Shown here one piece after another: positions 5,524 to 9,919 of a stretch of 9,919 nucleotides of DNA. Positions within the stretch are counted from its first letter, which is position 1. Each line of letters starts with the position of its first letter. Source of the stretch: Akkermansia muciniphila (GTDB lineage Bacteria > Verrucomicrobiota > Verrucomicrobiia > Verrucomicrobiales > Akkermansiaceae); NCBI GenBank assembly GCA_945870545.1, contig CAMBTF010000032.1:1-9919 (forward strand). Reading direction: 5' to 3'. The notes beneath the pieces were generated by a model. It was not told the DNA's origin and searched no databases. It saw only the letters and a list, made by a program, of their open reading frames with translations. Both the position numbers and the translations under genes were made by a program.

Positions 5524-7074
5524 GTGTCAAAGTGCATTGTTTCGCTAACGTCGGTATTTTTGGGTTTGGGTTTTGCGTATGGCCAGGATTGGTCGCGGGA
5601 AGGGGTGGATTTCGGGATGATTGAGAGCCGCGCGCGCGATCTCGCGAACCGGGAATATGTGGCGCCTGACAAAGAGTCACTGCCGGAGTGGATGAAGGCG
5701 CTGACCTATGACCAATACCGCGACATCCGATTTGATCCGCAAAAGGCGCTGTGGGGCGGGGAGAAGCTGCCGTTCCGCGCGATGTTCTTCCATCCGGGAT
5801 ACCTGTTCCGGGAGCCGGTCGGGATCAACGAGTTCACAGACACGCACCGCCAGCGCGTCCGGCTTTCCGAGGCGTTTTTCAATTATGGACCGTTGATTGA
5901 AAATCATGGTGAGTTACCGGCGGATGGTGGGTTTGCAGGGTTACGCCTGCATGCGCCGCTGAACGATCCCCATGTTTTCGACGAGCTCGTGGTTTTCCAG
6001 GGAGCGAGCTACTGGCGCGCGCTGGGCAAGGGGCAGAAATACGGGATTTCCGCAAGGGGCATCGCGGTGGACACCGGAGCCGAGGGTGTGACGGAGGAAT
6101 TCCCGATGTTCCGAGAATTCTGGCTGAAGAAGCCGCAAGAAGGCGCGGACCGGGCGGTGATGTTCGCCCTTCTCGACGGGCCTTCGTATTCCGGCGCGTA
6201 TGAGTTTTCGATCATACCGGGCGAGGACACGATTATGTCGGTGCGCGCGGTGCTGTTCACGCGGAAAGAGGTGAAGCGGCTGGGTATCGCGCCGATGTCG
6301 AGCATGTTCTGGTTCGGCGAGAACTCACGCCGCCGCTTCGATGACTTCCGTCCCGAGGTGCATGATTCGGACGGCCTTGCGATCCGCATGGGCACCGGCG
6401 AGCGAATCTGGCGGCCGATCTGCAACGATACAGGCAACCTGCAGTTCAGCTTTTTCAACATGGCGAAATGCGACGGCTTCGGTTTGCTGCAGCGTGACCG
6501 CCGCTTCGCCGCCTACGAGGATGGCGAGGCCGCGTATGACCTCCGCCCCTCGCTTTGGATCGAGCCAACCTCCGACTGGGGTGCGGGCAGCGTGATGCTG
6601 ATGGAAATTCCAACCGGCAATGAATTGGCCGACAACACCGTGGCGATGTGGGTTCCCGAAAGATCGCCGAAACCGGGCGACCGTCTTGAGTTCCAATACC
6701 GCCAGCATTGGACGATGGAAACGGATCCCTCCGAGGCGGACGGGCATGTGGTGGCGACGCGGACGGGTACGCACGAATGGCAGCCGGAGCAGCGGACAAT
6801 GATCGTGGAGTTCGAGGGCACGAATCTCACAGGCAAGGACGGCGCGATGCCGGAGGCGCTCGTGGAAGCTGGCGGCGACGCGGCTGGAAAAGTCCGCATC
6901 CAGGGGATTGCAGTGCAACCGATTTCTGATGGCCGTATCAGGCTTGGCTTCCAGATCCTGCCTGCGGAGGAAGGCGGGAAACTGGCCGATGTCGGTGCCG
7001 TAGAGCTGCGAGCCGCGCTGAAGAGGGATGGCGATTTCCTGACCGAAACATGGATTTACCGAATCAATCCCTAG
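5524..7074 (+). CDS. opgG: Periplasmic glucan biosynthesis protein OpgG (MdoG family)
   Basis: This 516-aa secreted protein matches OpgG/MdoG along its whole length, near the 511 aa I recall for E. coli OpgG. It has a Sec-type signal peptide: K3, a hydrophobic core at 4-17 and a likely cut after AYG (18-20). Family blocks include RDIRFDPQKALW (66-77), FFHPGYLFREPV (88-99), FQGASYWRALGKGQKYG (158-174), SARGIAVDTG (176-185), EEFPMFREFWL (191-201), GFGLLQRDR (318-326) and YDLRPSLW (338-345). OpgG acts in the periplasm on the beta-1,2-glucan backbone; OpgG and OpgD were recently placed in a glycoside hydrolase family (GH186). OpgD is the main alternative, but OpgD has a longer Tat signal, and the neighbouring opgH favours OpgG. 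The start must be GTG 5524: an in-frame TAG at 5512 lies inside the -10 box, and no other start precedes the signal peptide core. Confidence 0.93.
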   Translation: MSKCIVSLTSVFLGLGFAYGQDWSREGVDFGMIESRARDLANREYVAPDKESLPEWMKALTYDQYRDIRFDPQKALWGGEKLPFRAMFFHPGYLFREPVGINEFTDTHRQRVRLSEAFFNYGPLIENHGELPADGGFAGLRLHAPLNDPHVFDELVVFQGASYWRALGKGQKYGISARGIAVDTGAEGVTEEFPMFREFWLKKPQEGADRAVMFALLDGPSYSGAYEFSIIPGEDTIMSVRAVLFTRKEVKRLGIAPMSSMFWFGENSRRRFDDFRPEVHDSDGLAIRMGTGERIWRPICNDTGNLQFSFFNMAKCDGFGLLQRDRRFAAYEDGEAAYDLRPSLWIEPTSDWGAGSVMLMEIPTGNELADNTVAMWVPERSPKPGDRLEFQYRQHWTMETDPSEADGHVVATRTGTHEWQPEQRTMIVEFEGTNLTGKDGAMPEALVEAGGDAAGKVRIQGIAVQPISDGRIRLGFQILPAEEGGKLADVGAVELRAALKRDGDFLTETWIYRINP

Positions 7075-7640
7075 ACTCCCTTCGCCCCCTGAGCGAACCC
7101 GAGCTCGAGGAGTGGGAGGATGCCTATGCGGCGGTCGAGGCCTATCTCGGTGCGCTGCGGATCCGCAACCGCCTGCTCGTCGCGGAGCTGGTGCGGAGAA
7201 TTCTCTGGCGGGCATCCGCACGGCGGGCGAAGGAGCCTGATAGCACGGCGCGGAAACTGGCGATGGAGGAGACCCTTTCTGAAATCGGCGAGTGGACAGA
7301 GCGAGTGCTTGCGGCTCCGCTGGTGGACGGTCGGCTTGCGGCGCGGGGAAGGCTGGCGCTGTTGCTCGCCGGGATGCCGGATCGCTGGCAGGGCGTTTTC
7401 CTGACACCCGCACCGTGGCCGGATGAGTTCGTGGCGGCGATGCGCAGCTCCTACCTCGCGGCGGGGCCACAGTTCGCGGAGCTGACCATGGTGCCCAAGC
7501 CGCTTGAACTCAACGCGATCGGCAGCGGCGCGGCGCAGTGGTGGGAAACGATGGACAGGAGTCCCATCGTCAAGCGCATGTTCCTAGCGTTTGTGCTGGC
7601 GATAGTGGCCGGAGTCGTGTGGTTCATCTTTTTCGAATGA
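7050..7640 (+). CDS. Unknown tail-anchored membrane protein encoded between opgG and opgH
   Basis: I do not recognise this 196-aa protein. The N-terminal part (about 15-105) is rich in Glu, Arg, Leu and Ala and looks helical, with SEPELEEWEDAYAAVEAYL (15-33) and RNRLLVAELVRRIL (39-52). A more varied segment holds MPDRWQGVFLTPAPWPDEF (109-127). One hydrophobic helix, about 176-195, ends the protein one residue before the stop and follows KR (175-176), so the body should be cytoplasmic with a C-terminal anchor. There is no signal peptide. It begins 25 nt inside opgG and its stop overlaps the opgH start as ATGA, so it is almost certainly translated together with both. A role in glucan synthesis, such as a subunit or regulator of OpgH, is inferred from position. 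It may replace the cytoplasmic N-terminal domain that this OpgH lacks. Confidence 0.8.
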   Translation: MDLPNQSLDSLRPLSEPELEEWEDAYAAVEAYLGALRIRNRLLVAELVRRILWRASARRAKEPDSTARKLAMEETLSEIGEWTERVLAAPLVDGRLAARGRLALLLAGMPDRWQGVFLTPAPWPDEFVAAMRSSYLAAGPQFAELTMVPKPLELNAIGSGAAQWWETMDRSPIVKRMFLAFVLAIVAGVVWFIFFE

Positions 7641-9772
7641 TGGCCGAAAGCGAAACAACTCTCGGCGCGGAAGCGAAGCCATTCCATCCTCGCTCCTCGG
7701 CGAAGTGGCGGCGCTTCTTTTTCTTCGGAAGCGTGTTGTTGGTGAACTTCGCCGCCGTGCTGTGGCTGGCCGACCTGTTCTGGCGCGCGGGGCTGCACCG
7801 CGCCCACGTTCCGCTGATTGTCATTTTCGCAATCCTTAACGGGCTGCTCACCCTCGGTTCGTTCCATGCGCTTTTCGGAGCGTGGGACATCATCCGGGGG
7901 CGGCGGCGCGCGGTACGGATCACGGAACTCGCCGAGGGCCCGGCGGCGGTGCTCGGGAAACGCCATGCGGTGGTGATGCCGGTGTACAACGAAGACAGCG
8001 CGAAATTCTGCGCCCGCATCGAGGCGATCTACCGCTCTATCGAGGCCACGGGTCACCTCGATTCGTTCGACTTTTTCATCCTCAGCGACACCCGGGATCT
8101 CGATCTCTGGGTGCTGGAGGAGGTGGCATGGACGAACCTTTGCCGCAGGCTCAAGGGCTTCGGGAAAATCTACTACAGGCGCCGTAAGACGAACGACAAC
8201 CGCAAGGCGGGCAACATCGGCGATTTCGTGCGGACATGGGGCGGCGGCTACGAGGGCATGCTGGTGCTGGATGCCGACAGCCTGATGGACGGCGCGGACA
8301 TCGTGAAAATGGCCAAAGTGATGGAGGCGTATCCGAGGCTCGGCATCCTGCAGACGCCGCCGAAGCTGATCCGCGGGGTTTCCGTTTTCACGCGCCTCCA
8401 GCAGTTTGCGATGCGGCTCTATGGGCCGCTTTTCATCCGCGGTCTGAATTTCTGGCAGCTCGGCGGAGGCAGCTATTGGGGTCACAACGCGATGATCCGC
8501 GTGAAACCGTTTTCCGAATTCTGTGAGCTTCCCGCGCTGCCCGGCCGGGAGCCGTTTGGAGGACGCATCCTCAGCCATGATTTCGTGGAGGCGGCGCTGA
8601 TGGTCTCGGAAGGCTGGGAGGTCTGGCTGGCATGGGACATCGAGGGGACGTACGAGGAAGCGCCCCCCACCCTGGTGGACCACCTCAAGCGCGACCGGCG
8701 CTGGTGCCAGGGAAACCTCCAGCACCTCTGGCTCATCTTCGCCCGCAAGCTGCCGCTGACTGTCCGCATCCACCTTTTCATGGGGATCATGGCGTATCTG
8801 GGCAGCCCGCTGTGGTTCCTATTCCTGATCATGGGCACGTGGCTTGCATGGGATTTCAAGATGAGCGATCTCAGCTCGCTGCCGTTCGACGGTTTCGTGG
8901 AGAAGTGGTTCGGGATCGGCGGGCAGATGCAGGCGCTGGTGTTGACGGGGCTGGTTTTCACACTCCTTTTCCTACCAAAGATCCTAGCCCTGTTGGGCGC
9001 GCTGCTGGCACCGAAAGTCAGGCGTTCCTTCGGCGGTGCGTTTGCGCTGCTCGCGGGGATTTTTCTCGAAACGCTACTCTCCATCCTCCTCGCACCTTGC
9101 GCGATGATGGCGCACACGCTGATGGTGGCCGGTATCATTTCTGGGCGGGCGGTCGGATGGGGAAATCAAAGCCGTGAGACGGATGGCACAGCATGGCGCG
9201 ATGCGATGGTGTTTCATGCCGTGCCCACGCTTGCGGGTATCGTGTGGGCTTTCATTGCATGGCGGATCGGCTATGTGTTTGCGCTTTGGATGTCGCCCAT
9301 ACTTCTAGGGCTAGTGTTGTGCATTCCGGTTTCCGTATGGACGAGCCGGGCTCGCTACGGGCGGGCGCTGGCGAGACGCCATATCCTCGCAACGCCGGAG
9401 GAGATCAATGCCCCGGCTATTGTTGGGCTAGCGGATGAAGCCGCAAGATGTGGGGCTACAGCTCTTGATGCCGGGGTGGCAGGCAGGGAGGGCGTGATCG
9501 CGGCCGTGGTCGATCCCTATGTGAACGGTGTTCATGTTTCTCTCCTAGAGCATTGTGAGATGAATCCTGTCGAGGAGGCGCTCGCGAAACGCTGTCTGAA
9601 AGAGGGAACGGAAGCATTGTCCAAATCCGAGCTGTCCCAGTTGCTTTATCTCACCCCCGCGATGCTAATGATGCACCGGACGGTATGGCTGGGCCTCAGT
9701 GATGACGTGGGGCCGCTATGGATGCGCGCGGTGGAGAGTTACCGCCGCCGCGGCGAGTTGGCGGGCGATTGA
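7637..9772 (+). CDS. opgH: Osmoregulated periplasmic glucan glucosyltransferase OpgH (short form)
   Basis: This 711-aa inner-membrane GT2 enzyme uses UDP-glucose to build and export the beta-1,2-glucan backbone. Two N-terminal membrane helices (about 27-49 and 58-84) precede the catalytic domain. That domain shows VVMPVYNED (112-120), ILSDT (148-152), LDADS (211-215), QQFAMRLYGPLF (255-266), FWQLGGGSYWGHNA (272-285), SHDFVEAAL (313-321) and KRDRRWCQGN (351-360), the last being the QxxRW-like site. About six more helices follow (about 376-567), then a cytoplasmic tail. The E. coli protein is about 847 aa and has a long cytoplasmic N-terminus of about 140 residues before its first helix; only about 25 residues are present here. 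ATG at 7637 overlaps the upstream stop as ATGA, and a second ATG at 7640 is equally possible. An open extension to 7538 overlaps the upstream gene and is rejected. No Shine-Dalgarno sequence is seen, so coupling is likely. Confidence 0.94.
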   Translation: MMAESETTLGAEAKPFHPRSSAKWRRFFFFGSVLLVNFAAVLWLADLFWRAGLHRAHVPLIVIFAILNGLLTLGSFHALFGAWDIIRGRRRAVRITELAEGPAAVLGKRHAVVMPVYNEDSAKFCARIEAIYRSIEATGHLDSFDFFILSDTRDLDLWVLEEVAWTNLCRRLKGFGKIYYRRRKTNDNRKAGNIGDFVRTWGGGYEGMLVLDADSLMDGADIVKMAKVMEAYPRLGILQTPPKLIRGVSVFTRLQQFAMRLYGPLFIRGLNFWQLGGGSYWGHNAMIRVKPFSEFCELPALPGREPFGGRILSHDFVEAALMVSEGWEVWLAWDIEGTYEEAPPTLVDHLKRDRRWCQGNLQHLWLIFARKLPLTVRIHLFMGIMAYLGSPLWFLFLIMGTWLAWDFKMSDLSSLPFDGFVEKWFGIGGQMQALVLTGLVFTLLFLPKILALLGALLAPKVRRSFGGAFALLAGIFLETLLSILLAPCAMMAHTLMVAGIISGRAVGWGNQSRETDGTAWRDAMVFHAVPTLAGIVWAFIAWRIGYVFALWMSPILLGLVLCIPVSVWTSRARYGRALARRHILATPEEINAPAIVGLADEAARCGATALDAGVAGREGVIAAVVDPYVNGVHVSLLEHCEMNPVEEALAKRCLKEGTEALSKSELSQLLYLTPAMLMMHRTVWLGLSDDVGPLWMRAVESYRRRGELAGD

Positions 9773-9862
9773 GTCAGGTTGCCTATACTAGGGAGCGAAA
9801 TGGGCATCCGCCTCATGGAATGAAGAAATAATGAACCGCTAAGGCCCAGGGATTGAGCTGCC

Positions 9863-9891
9863 TTGCCTGCTGCCGGGATCACGGATATCCT
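9863..9891 (+). promoter_or_regulatory. Candidate promoter in the terminal 147-bp gap
   Basis: TTGCCT (9863-9868), a 17-bp spacer and TATCCT (9886-9891) resemble a sigma-70 promoter. The -10 box ends exactly 6 nt before ATG 9898, the same geometry as at opgG. The rest of the gap after opgH (9773-9862) shows no gene and no clear hairpin-plus-T-run terminator. Confidence 0.35.
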
Positions 9892-9897
9892 CGCGCC

Positions 9898-9919
9898 ATG
9901 CATGCGCCGACATTGATTG
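9898..9919 (+). CDS. Possible start of the next gene (only 7 codons in window)
   Basis: An ATG opens the peptide MHAPTLI before the window ends. The only support is the promoter-like sequence placed 6 nt upstream and the direction shared with opgH. The fragment is too short for any functional call. A second in-register start is absent, and the ATG at 9902 is in another frame. Confidence 0.25.

Noticed and set aside
6325..7470. 381-codon minus-strand open frame across opgG and the following gene
   Set aside because: It is rich in Arg, Pro and Ala with no domain, and it crosses two real genes on the other strand.
7538..7636. N-terminal extension of OpgH to an ATG at 7538
   Set aside because: It lies wholly inside the upstream gene. 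The ATGA overlap at 7637 gives a normal start just before the first membrane helix.
7451..8773. 440-codon minus-strand open frame opposite opgH
   Set aside because: It is the antisense of the conserved glycosyltransferase domain and shows no plausible protein features.
9800..9823. Tiny open frame after opgH
   Set aside because: It has only seven codons, with no promoter or conserved feature.

Overview
The window is a GC-rich bacterial segment (roughly 60% G+C by eye) with two divergent operons back to back. No rRNA, tRNA, CRISPR array or transposase is visible. The source is probably a Verrucomicrobiota-like, non-proteobacterial Gram-negative. The clues are start codons without Shine-Dalgarno sequences, a likely leaderless GTG start placed 6 nt after a TAGAAT -10 box, and an opgG-opgH pair with an unfamiliar gene between the two. 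This assignment is an inference and no marker gene confirms it.

Left half (minus strand, about 5334 down to 1): a three-gene defence-type cluster read res -> AlbA_2/GHKL gene -> mod. The Res subunit (902 aa) has a complete SF2 helicase motor and a C-terminal PD-(D/E)XK nuclease. The middle gene (580 aa) encodes an AlbA_2 (Schlafen-like) domain, a GHKL-type ATPase segment, a winged-helix-like region and a C-terminal run of four-residue PEAI repeats. The Mod gene is cut by the window edge after 267 codons but shows its DPPF catalytic motif. The order is unusual: the nuclease gene comes first, the protective methylase last, and a probable regulator or effector sits between them. The Res stop and the next start are only 2 nt apart, so the genes are probably co-transcribed. 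Mod carries a palindrome-encoded in-frame insertion and drops in GC where its target-recognition region should begin.

Middle (5335-5523): a 189-bp divergent intergenic region. It holds a good promoter for the rightward operon, a 13/14 inverted repeat overlapping its -35 box (candidate operator), and a weak leftward promoter candidate for res.

Right half (plus strand, 5524-9772): opgG - tail-anchored unknown - opgH, joined by 25-bp and 4-bp overlaps. OpgG is a secreted periplasmic glucan protein. OpgH is the inner-membrane GT2 glucosyltransferase that makes the beta-1,2-glucan backbone from UDP-glucose. The 196-aa protein between them has a soluble helical body and a single C-terminal membrane helix. 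This OpgH is short and lacks the long N-terminal cytoplasmic domain of the E. coli protein, so the middle protein may supply an equivalent function in trans. The last 147 bp hold no complete gene, but another promoter-like sequence ends 6 nt before an ATG that may open the next gene.
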